From contig JBNLFL010000036.1 of NCBI GenBank assembly GCA_050305515.1, forward strand, positions 1-64,000: a DNA stretch of 64,000 nucleotides, written 5' to 3'. Under the pieces are notes generated by a model. It was not told where the DNA came from, searched no databases, and saw only the letters and a program-made list of their open reading frames with translations. The position numbers and the translations under genes were made by a program. The DNA is from JAFGUB01 sp050305515. Lineage in GTDB: Bacteria > Campylobacterota > Campylobacteria > Campylobacterales > Sulfurimonadaceae. Below are positions 43,090 through 52,243 of this stretch, one piece after another (the stretch's first letter is position 1; each line of letters begins with the position of its first letter).

Positions 43090-44079
43090 CTATTGACCAC
43101 GTATCCGTATCATTTTAAAACGTTCTCCGAGAAGCTCCGGAAGAATCAGCGGTTTGACCTTGTCAAGCTCCTGAAGATAGCTCTTTTCATCGACATGGGC
43201 GCGCAGCATTTCGAGCAGCTCCAGAATCCCCATATCAATCAGTGCGCTCATCTGCGGACGAAATGCCACCATCACAGCACCCGCAGCTTCAAACGCCTCT
43301 TTGACATGGCGGAAGGTCACGTCGTAGGTGATGTCACTTTTGGCAAAAAGCGCCTGAGTATCCAGTCCCTCTTCAAAGAAGGGATGTACCTGATGTCTGG
43401 CATAGATACGCAGCGAGAAGTCACTGCGCGCTTCCATCTCACCGTAATCAAAACTCATAAATTCAAAGCGTTCCGCCGCGGCACACATGGAAGCCGCGAA
43501 CGCTTCATAGCCGACGGCAATTTCACCCCGGTCCTTTTGAAAGTGCGCCGCTTTTTCACGGACCCGGGCATCATCAACGTCAAAATGAACCGCATGCCCT
43601 TCGACACGCGCGGTTTTGCCCTTGTAAAAAAGCTCGCAGGGAAAAGCATCGAAAATCTCGTTGGCAATGAAGAATGCTTCCTTTACATGTAAAGCATCCA
43701 GCGATGACCGATGCGACAGACGGATCGCATCTCCGAATGCCTCGTGAAAATAGCGGCGCTGCTGCTCCTGCAAAGCTTCAAAACGTTCGATAATCACAAA
43801 CGAGAGCGTTTCAAGCAGCTGCGGTCTGAGCGTGTAGATGAATTCAATGATATCCGCCAGCAGATACCCGTGATGTGCCCCGATTTCGCATACCGTGGCG
43901 TCCGGTGTCAAAAAGCCTTCGTCAACCAGCGCAATGATATGTTTGCCTATTGTGCCCCCGAAAAACTTCGAACTGCTCACCGACGTATAAAAATCACCCG
44001 CTTTCCCGATCTCGCGGTAGGTCGCATAATAGCCCCCGCTGCCGTAGAGCCACTCTGTCATATACGCGCTAAACGTCAC
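43090..44079 (-). CDS. SAM-dependent methyltransferase, NDUFAF7/DUF185 family
   Basis: 329 residues of the COG1565 family. The SAM motif is VCEIGAHHGYLLADIIEF (about 63-80). YGSGGYYATYREIGKAGDFYTSVSSSKFFG near the N-terminus and FFIANEIFDAFPCELF are family-specific. The mitochondrial member methylates an arginine of a complex I subunit; bacterial targets are not established. DALHVKEAFF contains a TTACATGTAA. It overlaps the TolC gene by 11 bases. Confidence 0.9.
   Translation of the reverse strand: MTFSAYMTEWLYGSGGYYATYREIGKAGDFYTSVSSSKFFGGTIGKHIIALVDEGFLTPDATVCEIGAHHGYLLADIIEFIYTLRPQLLETLSFVIIERFEALQEQQRRYFHEAFGDAIRLSHRSSLDALHVKEAFFIANEIFDAFPCELFYKGKTARVEGHAVHFDVDDARVREKAAHFQKDRGEIAVGYEAFAASMCAAAERFEFMSFDYGEMEARSDFSLRIYARHQVHPFFEEGLDTQALFAKSDITYDVTFRHVKEAFEAAGAVMVAFRPQMSALIDMGILELLEMLRAHVDEKSYLQELDKVKPLILPELLGERFKMIRIRGQ
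43683..43692. repeat. TTACATGTAA palindrome, copy 12
   Basis: Perfect copy inside the methyltransferase gene, read as Leu-His-Val. Confidence 0.9.
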
Positions 44080-45295
44080 TGCTGAGCTTTTCGTAGAGAT
44101 TCAGCAGTTCAAGCTGCTGATCAAAATAGTAGCTTTTGATATTGAGCTTTTCGATCTCGACGGAGTTTTGCATGTTCTGCACGTCGTACTCGGTCTTGTA
44201 GCCGCTCTCGAAAAGTATTTTGGTATCATGAAGCAGCGTCTCGTAGAGTTCCTGATTCTCGCGTGCGAGCGTGATCTTTTTATCATAATTGTCAAGATTC
44301 TGCCGCACCTGCTCAAAGAGTGCCGTCAATTCACGCTTGCTGTCTTCAAGCGCTATCTGCGACTTCAGATAGGTTACACGGGCACTCTCGATATCGCGGA
44401 AGGTATTAAGATCAAGCGGCATCGAAGCCCGCAGGCCGTAACTGAGGTAATGCGTCTCTCCGGAGTAGCCCGCACCGGTGTTACCGAACTGGATCTGCTC
44501 GCTGCGCTCCCACTTGTACGATCCCGTCGCACTGATGGTGGGAAAATATTTTGCCATCGTGACATTCTTCTGGTAGTAGTCGCGCTCTATCGTCTGTTCG
44601 GCAAGCTTGAGATCGATATTGCGTTGCATAAACGTCGCTTCATCCACAAGGGAAAGATGCGGGATCGGCGCGGTGTTATAGTCGGTATCACTGATACTTT
44701 TAAAACTGGATATCAGCTGTTCTCTGGCAGTTTCAAGATCATAAAGCGCCTGCACGACGACATTTTTTTCGATAATGGCATTGTTGAGGAAACCCGAATC
44801 GAGCTGCCCGTTAATATACTGCTCGCGCTTCTGCTCGAGATTGATCCGCGAGTTGTCAATCTGAAATTTCTGGCGTTCGATCTGAACATCCGTCTTCTTG
44901 ATCTGGATCAGCAAAGCGACCGCCTGCTTGATAAGCGCGCGCTTTTGCTGATCAATCGTGAGGTTCTGCGCATCAAACGCCGCAGAGGCGTATTTGATGC
45001 CGTAGTAGATACCGCCGAATTTGAAAATCGGCTGATCGATTGAGATGACCGCATTCATGGAAGTCTGGTCATTATCATAGGGTTCACTGTGGTTGTAGGT
45101 GTAACTCAGATTCAGAGGCGACACCCATGAATCGCGCAGCATCAGACTCTCTGCTTCGCTCTGGCGATACTGCAGTTCAAACGTGCGCTGTTTCAGTCCC
45201 GAGAGATAGCTCTCAAGCGTTACATTGGACTCTTCCGCACCTGCTGCGCTAGAGAGCAGCAACAGCGCGAGACAGGCGGATAAAACCTTCATCAA
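44069..45295 (-). CDS. TolC-family outer-membrane efflux protein
   Basis: 408 residues with a signal peptide (~1-20, ending SSAAGA). Two repeats of the OEP type with long helices and strand pairs (SLSYTYNHSEPY-like, FPTISATGSYKWERSEQ) match TolC. It should be the outer-membrane channel for the RND pump and HlyD adaptor encoded upstream on the same strand. It is separated from them by argD and an oxidoreductase gene, and overlaps argD by 47 bases. Either Met at positions 1-2 may be the start. Confidence 0.9.
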   Translation of the reverse strand: MMKVLSACLALLLLSSAAGAEESNVTLESYLSGLKQRTFELQYRQSEAESLMLRDSWVSPLNLSYTYNHSEPYDNDQTSMNAVISIDQPIFKFGGIYYGIKYASAAFDAQNLTIDQQKRALIKQAVALLIQIKKTDVQIERQKFQIDNSRINLEQKREQYINGQLDSGFLNNAIIEKNVVVQALYDLETAREQLISSFKSISDTDYNTAPIPHLSLVDEATFMQRNIDLKLAEQTIERDYYQKNVTMAKYFPTISATGSYKWERSEQIQFGNTGAGYSGETHYLSYGLRASMPLDLNTFRDIESARVTYLKSQIALEDSKRELTALFEQVRQNLDNYDKKITLARENQELYETLLHDTKILFESGYKTEYDVQNMQNSVEIEKLNIKSYYFDQQLELLNLYEKLSSDV

Positions 45296-46427
45296 TCTCT
45301 CCTTTGGTGATTGTCAGTGGCGGCAGGAAGCGCAGGGTGTTACGCCCGGCTTTGAGTACCAAAACACCTGACTCGCGGGCCGCACTGATGACTTTGGCAA
45401 GGGTATCGGCATCTTTGGCACGCAGACCGCGCATCATGCCAAAACCGACATGCGCCGTAAAAAGCGCTCCATTGGCTTCAAAAAAGCCCTGCAACGCGTT
45501 TTCAAAATAGAGCATCGCCGCATCGAGTGCCCCGCTCTCTTTATAGGCACTGAGTGTTGCAACGACAGTTTTGGCGGCTGTTGCGGAGAGGTAGTTGCCT
45601 CCGAATGTCGAACCGTGATCGCCGGCCTTCATCGTCGATTTGAGCGATGTCATCACCACGCCGATAGGAACACCGCCGCCAAGACCTTTTGCCAGCGTGA
45701 TGATGTCGGGTTCAATATCATACAGATTTGACGCAAGGAACTCTCCCGTACGGTAGACACCGGTTTGAACCTCATCAACAATAAGCAGAACATCACGTGC
45801 CTTGAGCATGGCCGCGAGAGAACGCACTTTTTCGCGATCAAGCGGCTGTACCCCGCCCTCGCCCTGAATCAGCTCGATCATCACGGCAACGGTATGATCG
45901 TCAATGAGTCCCTCAATGGCATCAATGTCAGGCGCATAGACAAAGCCGTCCGGAAAAGGTCCGAAATAGTTGTGCATCGACTCCTGACCCGTCGCCTTGA
46001 CCGTCGTAATCGTACGTCCGTGAAACGAGTGGTTAAGCGTAATGATTTTGTAGCGTTTGGGTTTGCCTTCAACCTCGCCGTATTTGCGTGCGATCTTGAT
46101 GGCACCTTCATTCGCTTCGGCACCGCTGTTGCCGAAAAAGCACTGCATGTCAAACCCGCTCTCTTTGACAATCGCTTCCGCCGCTTCCGCCTGCGGCGCA
46201 ATCAGATAGAGGTTGGAAATGTGCGTGATGCGCTGCAACTGTTCGCACAACGCATCGGAAAGCGCATTTTTTCCATGCCCCAGACTCACCACGCCGATGC
46301 CGGAAGTGAAGTCAATGTAATCCCGGCCCTCGCTGTCGTGCAGTACGGCGTTTTCGCCTGACACAAAAGAGACTTCCTGACGTGCATACGTCGGCAATAC
46401 AAATTCATCATATTTATTTTTCAACAT
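45249..46427 (-). CDS. argD: Acetylornithine aminotransferase
   Basis: PLP enzyme of arginine (and possibly lysine) synthesis. 392 residues of class III aminotransferase type. Features are DFTSGIGVVSLGHGKNAL, FFGNSGAEANEGAIKIARKY, FHGRTITTVKATGQ, IVDEVQTGVYRTG, and the PLP lysine in ITLAKGLGGGVPIG. The gene overlaps the oxidoreductase gene by seven bases and TolC by 47, inside what looks like an efflux operon. argB lies far away at 12 kb. Confidence 0.95.
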   Translation of the reverse strand: MLKNKYDEFVLPTYARQEVSFVSGENAVLHDSEGRDYIDFTSGIGVVSLGHGKNALSDALCEQLQRITHISNLYLIAPQAEAAEAIVKESGFDMQCFFGNSGAEANEGAIKIARKYGEVEGKPKRYKIITLNHSFHGRTITTVKATGQESMHNYFGPFPDGFVYAPDIDAIEGLIDDHTVAVMIELIQGEGGVQPLDREKVRSLAAMLKARDVLLIVDEVQTGVYRTGEFLASNLYDIEPDIITLAKGLGGGVPIGVVMTSLKSTMKAGDHGSTFGGNYLSATAAKTVVATLSAYKESGALDAAMLYFENALQGFFEANGALFTAHVGFGMMRGLRAKDADTLAKVISAARESGVLVLKAGRNTLRFLPPLTITKGEIDEGFIRLSRAVAAL

Positions 46428-48136
46428 ACTTCCACCTTTATTTTATTTTCCTGATAGGAGGCGCACTCCCCTTCATAACTGAGACGCGACGTACTCAGCG
46501 CATTGACACCCGGTGTCCCCGAATAAACCATAACGCAGTCGGTTCGAATGTTTTCATCCAGTTTCACATCAAGTTCCACGCTGCCGTTTTTACTCACCAG
46601 ACGCAGCCGCTGCCCTTCGAAATAGCCCATGGCAGGATTGATATGGACATGTTGTTCTCTGAAAAACTGCGAGTTGAGACTGCGCGGACTCTTACATGTA
46701 AGAAAAAACAGATCGTTTTCCAGATCGAAATCGGCATCCACATCATCGAGAAATTCGAACATGCCGTCGTCCGTGTCGAATCCCTCTTTGTAGGGCAGTG
46801 CATCACGTCCTTTTACATGTAAGGTGTGCGATTCGAAATGCTCCAGGCACTGTTCCTCATCGGGAATGGCGATTTTAAAATGCTCGCACAGCCTTTGCGC
46901 CAGATCGTATTCGCTGATGCCAATTGTTCCCTGACGCTGCTGCGGCATCCGTAGCAGGTCATTATGACCATAAGAAGAGCGGATATCCGACTTCTCAAGA
47001 AAGCTCTTTGCGGGTATGACTAGATCGGCACGCGCACTGCTTTCGTTTTCATAAAGCCCGAAATAGACGACATGCGCCACACTGAGCATCTGATGTACGA
47101 CCCGGTTCGTATCGGGAAGCTGGGAGAGCGGGTTCATTCCCTGAATAAAGAGCAGATCGAAATCGGTGAAGTCGATATTGCCGACCGGAACCCGTTTGGC
47201 CTGTGTCTGAAAGGGTGAGGTGATATCCAGCGACGAATCGCCCAGAAAGTTTACCCCGCACCCGCTCGTGCCGAAATACCCCATCAACACGCCGAATCCG
47301 TCAATGGCACGCATGATCTCCGCGCCGTTACGGTATTTCTGAATACCGGTTCCGACGAGGATCATCGTTTTTTTCCCGCGTAAGAGTTCCAGCAGGGCAC
47401 CGATCTGCCCGAGCGTCACATCGATTTTTTCAAGAATCGCCTTAATGCGCACCGTCTGCGTCAGTTCGTAAAAATCTTCAAAACCCCTGCCATACTCCTG
47501 TAAAAATGCACGCGCTTCCAATCCTTCAATCATCGCAAAACGACTCAGCAACAGTGCCAGATAGAGGTCACCGTGCGGTTTGATCTGAATATGCAGATCC
47601 GCCTGACGCGCGGCTTTTGTCCGGATCGGGTCAATGACGATCAGCGTCTTGCCTTTGAGCAACGGCAGATAGTGCGAATTGCTTACATGTACGTTACGGC
47701 CCCAGAGTATGACGACGTCGCTTTTTTTTAGCTCCGAAATATCCACCAGACGGTTTTTTCCCCGTCCCGCTTCAATACCTGCCGCTCCGGCACCGTCACA
47801 GAGGCTGCCCCGTGTCAGACGCGCTCCATGGGATGCGAAAAAATGATCGGTCGCTTCCTGCATCAACCCGAAGTTTCCCCGTCCCCGCAGATGCAGCGTT
47901 TGGTCTGCCGGGGTCTCTTCAAGCAGACCGCTCAGACGTTTGATCGCTTCATCCATAGTGATGGGAACGCCTTTCCAGCGCGGCACTGCAATACGCTCAT
48001 GCTGGTCATAATGATTCAGATGCGGACAGAGAAATCCCTGTGTCAGGGGATGTTCACGATCTCCTTTGAGCCCTCCGTCCGTTGCAATGACACGGCATGC
48101 GTCAAAGCAGTCGAGCGGACACGCCGTTTTATTCAT
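46421..48136 (-). CDS. Molybdopterin oxidoreductase of unknown substrate
   Basis: 571 residues from the ATG at 48136, chosen because AAGGTGGA precedes it and the 4Fe-4S motif begins at once (CPLDCFDAC, C6-C10-C14, then C37 in GFLCPH). It belongs to the DMSO-reductase family: LHLRGRGNFGLMQ, LTRGSLCDGAGAAG, GRNVHVSNSH, IVIDPIRTKAARQADLHI, GMNPLSQLPDTN, and a C-terminal molydopterin-binding barrel (VHINPAMGY). No Tat signal, so cytoplasmic. C in GSLCDG may ligate Mo, but I cannot be sure. It carries two perfect TTACATGTAA copies and one near-copy (47693-47702). Overlaps hlyD by eight bases. Confidence 0.88.
   Translation of the reverse strand: MNKTACPLDCFDACRVIATDGGLKGDREHPLTQGFLCPHLNHYDQHERIAVPRWKGVPITMDEAIKRLSGLLEETPADQTLHLRGRGNFGLMQEATDHFFASHGARLTRGSLCDGAGAAGIEAGRGKNRLVDISELKKSDVVILWGRNVHVSNSHYLPLLKGKTLIVIDPIRTKAARQADLHIQIKPHGDLYLALLLSRFAMIEGLEARAFLQEYGRGFEDFYELTQTVRIKAILEKIDVTLGQIGALLELLRGKKTMILVGTGIQKYRNGAEIMRAIDGFGVLMGYFGTSGCGVNFLGDSSLDITSPFQTQAKRVPVGNIDFTDFDLLFIQGMNPLSQLPDTNRVVHQMLSVAHVVYFGLYENESSARADLVIPAKSFLEKSDIRSSYGHNDLLRMPQQRQGTIGISEYDLAQRLCEHFKIAIPDEEQCLEHFESHTLHVKGRDALPYKEGFDTDDGMFEFLDDVDADFDLENDLFFLTCKSPRSLNSQFFREQHVHINPAMGYFEGQRLRLVSKNGSVELDVKLDENIRTDCVMVYSGTPGVNALSTSRLSYEGECASYQENKIKVEVC
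46692..46701. repeat. TTACATGTAA palindrome, copy 13
   Basis: Perfect copy inside the oxidoreductase gene, read as (L)-Thr-Cys-Lys. Confidence 0.9.
46813..46822. repeat. TTACATGTAA palindrome, copy 14
   Basis: Perfect copy inside the oxidoreductase gene, read as Leu-His-Val. It lies 121 bases from copy 13 but in a different reading frame. Confidence 0.9.
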
Positions 48137-48929
48137 CGCGCAATTCCACCTTAAGCAGGGATGAAAACTGTTTAGGCGCATCAATGACAATCTGCGCTTT
48201 ATAACTGCTTAGATGCTGCTCATCCGCAATGTTCCAGACACGGTTAAAACGGTAATCGCTCTTCTCACCGTTGATATAGAGCACCTTCTGATCAAGGGCT
48301 TCACGGTCTTCGCGGCTAAGATAGAATGTCAGAAGCCCTTTCGAGACATCGGCCACTTTTGCCAGTGCCGTTCCCGGCACGACAACCTGTCCGGGCTTGA
48401 CCAGAAGCGCATACAGCACAAAGCCCTCGGCATAGAGGTGTTTATCACGGATCGAACGCTCCAGTTGGGCCTGACGCAGCTGCAGATCGTTGATCTGTGT
48501 TTGCAAAGATGCCATCTCTTTATCGGTTGAAATCAAAGCATTTTGTGATGTGACCAGATTGTAAAACTCATTGTCTTTTTCGACTGAAGATTTGATTTTC
48601 ATATCCTTGATCTTGTCGTAATTCTCTTTTTTCCGCTCCAGCACCGTTTCATAGTTGCTCTTGAGCGATGCGTCGAGTTCCATGGTTACATGTAAGAGTT
48701 CGATCTTCTTTTTGACTTTCTCAAGTTCTACGGCATCGAGTTCGTCATCAATCACGATATAGGGCTTTTTGCCCAGGATTTCACCCTCGCGTTTCTCATC
48801 GGCAAACAGCACCAGACCCGAAACATTCGAAGCAATGGTACGGATCTCGTAGGGTTCGACTTTGGCGTAGTACTCGGTCGCACACAGCAGCGTCGTACTC
48901 ATAGCGAGCAAGAGCAAAAAACGGTTCAT
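48129..48929 (-). CDS. HlyD-like periplasmic adaptor protein
   Basis: 266 residues with a signal peptide (~1-16). The membrane-fusion-protein layout is visible: a half-lipoyl motif (YEIRTIASNVSGLVLFADEKREGEIL), a coiled-coil hairpin (~65-155), the second half-lipoyl (VLYALLVKPGQVVVPGTALAKVADV), and a beta-barrel piece. It is shorter than AcrA (~390 residues). It should bridge the RND pump (25 bases upstream) to the TolC channel. ELLHVTMEL is encoded by a TTACATGTAA. Confidence 0.88.
   Translation of the reverse strand: MNRFLLLLAMSTTLLCATEYYAKVEPYEIRTIASNVSGLVLFADEKREGEILGKKPYIVIDDELDAVELEKVKKKIELLHVTMELDASLKSNYETVLERKKENYDKIKDMKIKSSVEKDNEFYNLVTSQNALISTDKEMASLQTQINDLQLRQAQLERSIRDKHLYAEGFVLYALLVKPGQVVVPGTALAKVADVSKGLLTFYLSREDREALDQKVLYINGEKSDYRFNRVWNIADEQHLSSYKAQIVIDAPKQFSSLLKVELRDE
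48686..48695. repeat. TTACATGTAA palindrome, copy 15
   Basis: Perfect copy inside the adaptor gene, read as Leu-His-Val. Confidence 0.9.
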
Positions 48930-48953
48930 GATATCTCCTTAAAGGTGGGTATT

Positions 48954-51900
48954 TTACTGCTTGAGAGCTTTAGCTTCACTTGCAGGTATTTCATCGTTTT
49001 CAGGTTTTATTTTGTTTATTAATGCATAGAGCGTCGGCAGATAGAGCAGATTCATTATCGTACCCCAGATTAGCCCGAATCCGAGTGAGACTGCCAGCGG
49101 CTGCATGATCTTCGCCTGCCCCGTTGCAAAGAAAATCAGTGTCGAGAGCCCCAAAAATGTCGTAAGCGACGTAATGATGATGGGACGCAGCCTCAGTTTG
49201 GCCCGGTAGTAAAAATCGCGGGTATTGTGGGTTCCATGAAGGAAGTCAAGCATGATGATCCCGTCGTTGATGACAACACCCGCCAGCCCCAGCATACCGA
49301 TGATGGAAGTCATGGAAAGGTTCATACCGACGATCAGATGCCCCATCAGCGCGCCGAAAATCGAAAACGGAATCACCGAGAGGATCATCAGGGCATACTT
49401 GATTTTCGGAAAGATCAGCAGCAGCAAAATCAGCATCAGAAACAGCGCAATGCCCACGGAACGGATCATATCCGATTTGAGCTGCTGGTTTTTTTCATCC
49501 TCGCCCTTGAGCTTGATGCCGATACCGCGGTTTTTGATCTCCTCGATGGTCGGCCGCAGCTGTTCAAGCACTTCAATTGCCGTGGTCTGCGATTTATCGA
49601 CATTGGCACTGACTGTTTTGACAATTTCGCCGTTATCTTTTTCAATGTATTCATAATCCTGGGTTTTGACAAATTCGGCAACTTCATTTAGTGCGATGAA
49701 CTGACCCGAAGGAAGCGGCACATCAAAATCGATCAGCTTGCTCAGGTGATCCTTCTCGGCAAATTCGGTCGTAATCTCAACAACACCGTTTTCATCAAAA
49801 CTTACGGCTTTGCGTTTTCCCAGAAAATAACCGCTGAGAATCGATGCGACATACCCTTCGCTAAGGCCGAGCTGCTCGCCATAAGGCGTAATTTTGATCT
49901 TGTACTCGATCTTCCCTTTGCGAACATTGTCAACGATATCCTGCGTTCCCTTGATACGGCTGAGTGCTGCCTTGAGATCTTCAAGTGCTTTTTGGGTTTT
50001 GGCATCGTCATTACCGATAAGATTGATGGAAATATCGGTCTTTACAAGACCGACACGCCGCTCCATAACGGCAAACTCCACAAACGGATACTGCTCCTGA
50101 AGCGGTTTGAGCTTCTGCCGAAGCATCTTCACGATCTCATACGAATAGTAGGTGCGAATCTTTTCCGGATCATTAAACTCGAAAGAGAGATCCAGAATGG
50201 GGTTGATGTACTTGTTGACAAAATTGGTATCAACCATATCATGCAGCTCGATCGTCAGATAAAAAAGGTTGTCACCGCGTTCGTTGGCGCTTGAAAGATT
50301 TTTACGCTGTCCGCTGACATGCGAAACGCTCTTGATCTTGTATTCATCTCTATATTTGAGTACTTCACGTTCAACGGCACTTCCAATCTTGAAAGTCTCT
50401 TCAAGCGGCGTGTTGATGCCGAGTTTTCCCGAGACATAGATCTTGTCGCCGTCAAAGTTTGGAAAAAACTGAAAACGCATCTGATTCACCGTCACCACTG
50501 TCGCAATGGGAACAAAAATAAAGAAAAAAAGCAGCGTGAGCTTTTTATGATGCAGCAGACGGTGGAGTACCCACTCGTATTTTGTGTTAAGCCAGCTCCA
50601 GTCGCGTGAAGGAGTTCCCTTTTTCAGCATCGTTTTGGCATGCAATGGCAGAAAGAAAAAGCTCTCGAGTAGGGAACCCAACAGTACCATAATGACCACG
50701 ACGGGAATCAGCTTGATAAAACGTCCCAGTTCGTCTCCCATCATAAAGAGCGGTAAAAAAGCGACCACCGTCGTCATCGTGGCCAGAGTCACCGGCAGCA
50801 TCATTTCCCGTACCCCGCGTTTTGCCGCTTCATCGGGAGCAAGCCCCTCATCGATATGGCGCTGGATGTTCTCCGACACGACAACGGCATCATCCACCGC
50901 TATCCCGATAACCAACAGTGCGCCGATCAGCGAAACGATATTGAGCGAATAACCTGCATAATAGACAAAAAGCAGACCGATGATAAAAGCAAATGGAATT
51001 CCCAGCGTCACCACAATAGCCGTATTGCGGTTGATCAGATAATACATGGAGAGAAAAATCAGCACCAGCCCCAGCATCAGATTCGAAATGATGATGTTCA
51101 AACGGACCTTGATCGGTTTGGAGGAGTCATGAAAGACATCCGTGCTAATGCGCGGATGGGAGGCGTCATACGCTTCAAGTTTTTCGCGAACAATTTTTGA
51201 GAGGGCAATAGAGTTCCCCGTCTCCGCCTTGTTGACGGCCAGTGTGAGCGAGGGCTTGGCATTAAACGATCCCAGCGTCGTGTCCTGCGGATGATAGATG
51301 TTGACACGCGCAATCTCACCGAGCCTTAGATATTTACCACTGATATGTAGCAGGGTTGACTCCCACTCTTTTGTACTTGCCTTACCGTTCACCGTCGAGA
51401 CGAACACAAACGATTTCGGATCATCAATATCACCGATAGGAAAAATATAGGAGAGATTTTTAATGGCGGACATAACGTCGGAAGGGTTCAGTCCATACGC
51501 CCGCAATGCCTCTTCGTCGATACTGAGTTCGATTTTTTTGTCCGAATCTCCGTAAATATCAATTTCGGTGATATCGGGAATGCGCAACAGATAACGGCGC
51601 AGATCCTTGGCTTCTTCGAGCAGCGCATCAAACCCCATCTGGTCCGAACCGATTGAGACCTTCAAGAGATCCCGGACTCTATCCATCCGTTTGGCCACCG
51701 GTTCGTTCATATCCGCAGGAAGGTTTTGCCTGACATTGGCGATGGCATCCTTGACTTTATTCAGAACATGATCGGGATCGGCATGGTCATCGAGTGTGAG
51801 TACTATCGAGAACTGCCCCGGAGTAATGATGCTCTCTATTTCCTGAATACCGCTCACCGAACTGATATCATCTTCAATATCCCGCACCGCCATCTTGTCA

Positions 51901-52079
51901 AGGTTGTTGGCGCTCGATCCGGCATACGAACCGCTAATCAGAATTTTTTCCAGAACCACATCAGGAAACAGCTCTTTGGGAATCTTGATGTAAGCGTAAA
52001 TGCCACTTAAGATCAAAAAAAGAAGCAGTACATGATTCAGATGCTCATTTTTGAGAAAAAACTCTATCAGTCGCTGCAT
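48954..52079 (-). CDS. RND efflux pump, AcrB/MexB-like
   Basis: 1041 residues, full length for the family. Twelve membrane helices in two halves (TM1 ~13-30; clusters ~330-460 and ~850-1020) with two large periplasmic loops. The proton-relay motif is GIAVDDAVVVSENIQRHID in TM4. Substrate unknown; sequence features are closer to the Campylobacterota multidrug/lipid group than to the metal (CusA) group. AAGGAG precedes the ATG. It heads the chain pump, adaptor, oxidoreductase, argD, tolC, methyltransferase. Confidence 0.95.
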   Translation of the reverse strand: MQRLIEFFLKNEHLNHVLLLFLILSGIYAYIKIPKELFPDVVLEKILISGSYAGSSANNLDKMAVRDIEDDISSVSGIQEIESIITPGQFSIVLTLDDHADPDHVLNKVKDAIANVRQNLPADMNEPVAKRMDRVRDLLKVSIGSDQMGFDALLEEAKDLRRYLLRIPDITEIDIYGDSDKKIELSIDEEALRAYGLNPSDVMSAIKNLSYIFPIGDIDDPKSFVFVSTVNGKASTKEWESTLLHISGKYLRLGEIARVNIYHPQDTTLGSFNAKPSLTLAVNKAETGNSIALSKIVREKLEAYDASHPRISTDVFHDSSKPIKVRLNIIISNLMLGLVLIFLSMYYLINRNTAIVVTLGIPFAFIIGLLFVYYAGYSLNIVSLIGALLVIGIAVDDAVVVSENIQRHIDEGLAPDEAAKRGVREMMLPVTLATMTTVVAFLPLFMMGDELGRFIKLIPVVVIMVLLGSLLESFFFLPLHAKTMLKKGTPSRDWSWLNTKYEWVLHRLLHHKKLTLLFFFIFVPIATVVTVNQMRFQFFPNFDGDKIYVSGKLGINTPLEETFKIGSAVEREVLKYRDEYKIKSVSHVSGQRKNLSSANERGDNLFYLTIELHDMVDTNFVNKYINPILDLSFEFNDPEKIRTYYSYEIVKMLRQKLKPLQEQYPFVEFAVMERRVGLVKTDISINLIGNDDAKTQKALEDLKAALSRIKGTQDIVDNVRKGKIEYKIKITPYGEQLGLSEGYVASILSGYFLGKRKAVSFDENGVVEITTEFAEKDHLSKLIDFDVPLPSGQFIALNEVAEFVKTQDYEYIEKDNGEIVKTVSANVDKSQTTAIEVLEQLRPTIEEIKNRGIGIKLKGEDEKNQQLKSDMIRSVGIALFLMLILLLLIFPKIKYALMILSVIPFSIFGALMGHLIVGMNLSMTSIIGMLGLAGVVINDGIIMLDFLHGTHNTRDFYYRAKLRLRPIIITSLTTFLGLSTLIFFATGQAKIMQPLAVSLGFGLIWGTIMNLLYLPTLYALINKIKPENDEIPASEAKALKQ

Positions 52080-52108
52080 AATACTCCTTGAAATACGCCA
52101 TCGTATCC

Positions 52109-52160
52109 GGCTCTACAAAACGTTGGGTATCGTTTTTTAAACGCTTGGCAACACTCCGTT
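52109..52160. repeat. Dispersed 52-bp repeat, copy B
   Basis: Partner of 25148-25199, located just upstream of the RND operon. On the minus strand both copies translate in one frame to similar peptides (VAKRLKNDTQRF and VANRLENDTRCF), so they may derive from a coding fragment. Confidence 0.65.
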
Positions 52161-52209
52161 AAAAGAAGCGTATTCTAGTACATTTTTTGATAATTCATGA
52201 CTTTTTCGC

Positions 52210-52215
52210 TATGAT
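52210..52215 (+). promoter_or_regulatory. -10 box of cheV
   Basis: CGCTATGATGG holds TATGAT 28 bases before the cheV ATG, after a T-rich stretch. Confidence 0.4.
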
Positions 52216-52243
52216 GGATTACTTTATTTTCTGGAGTGACACG

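Noticed and set aside
44168..45043. 291-codon plus-strand open frame opposite the TolC gene
   Set aside because: TolC has clear homology and a signal peptide; this frame has no recognisable features.
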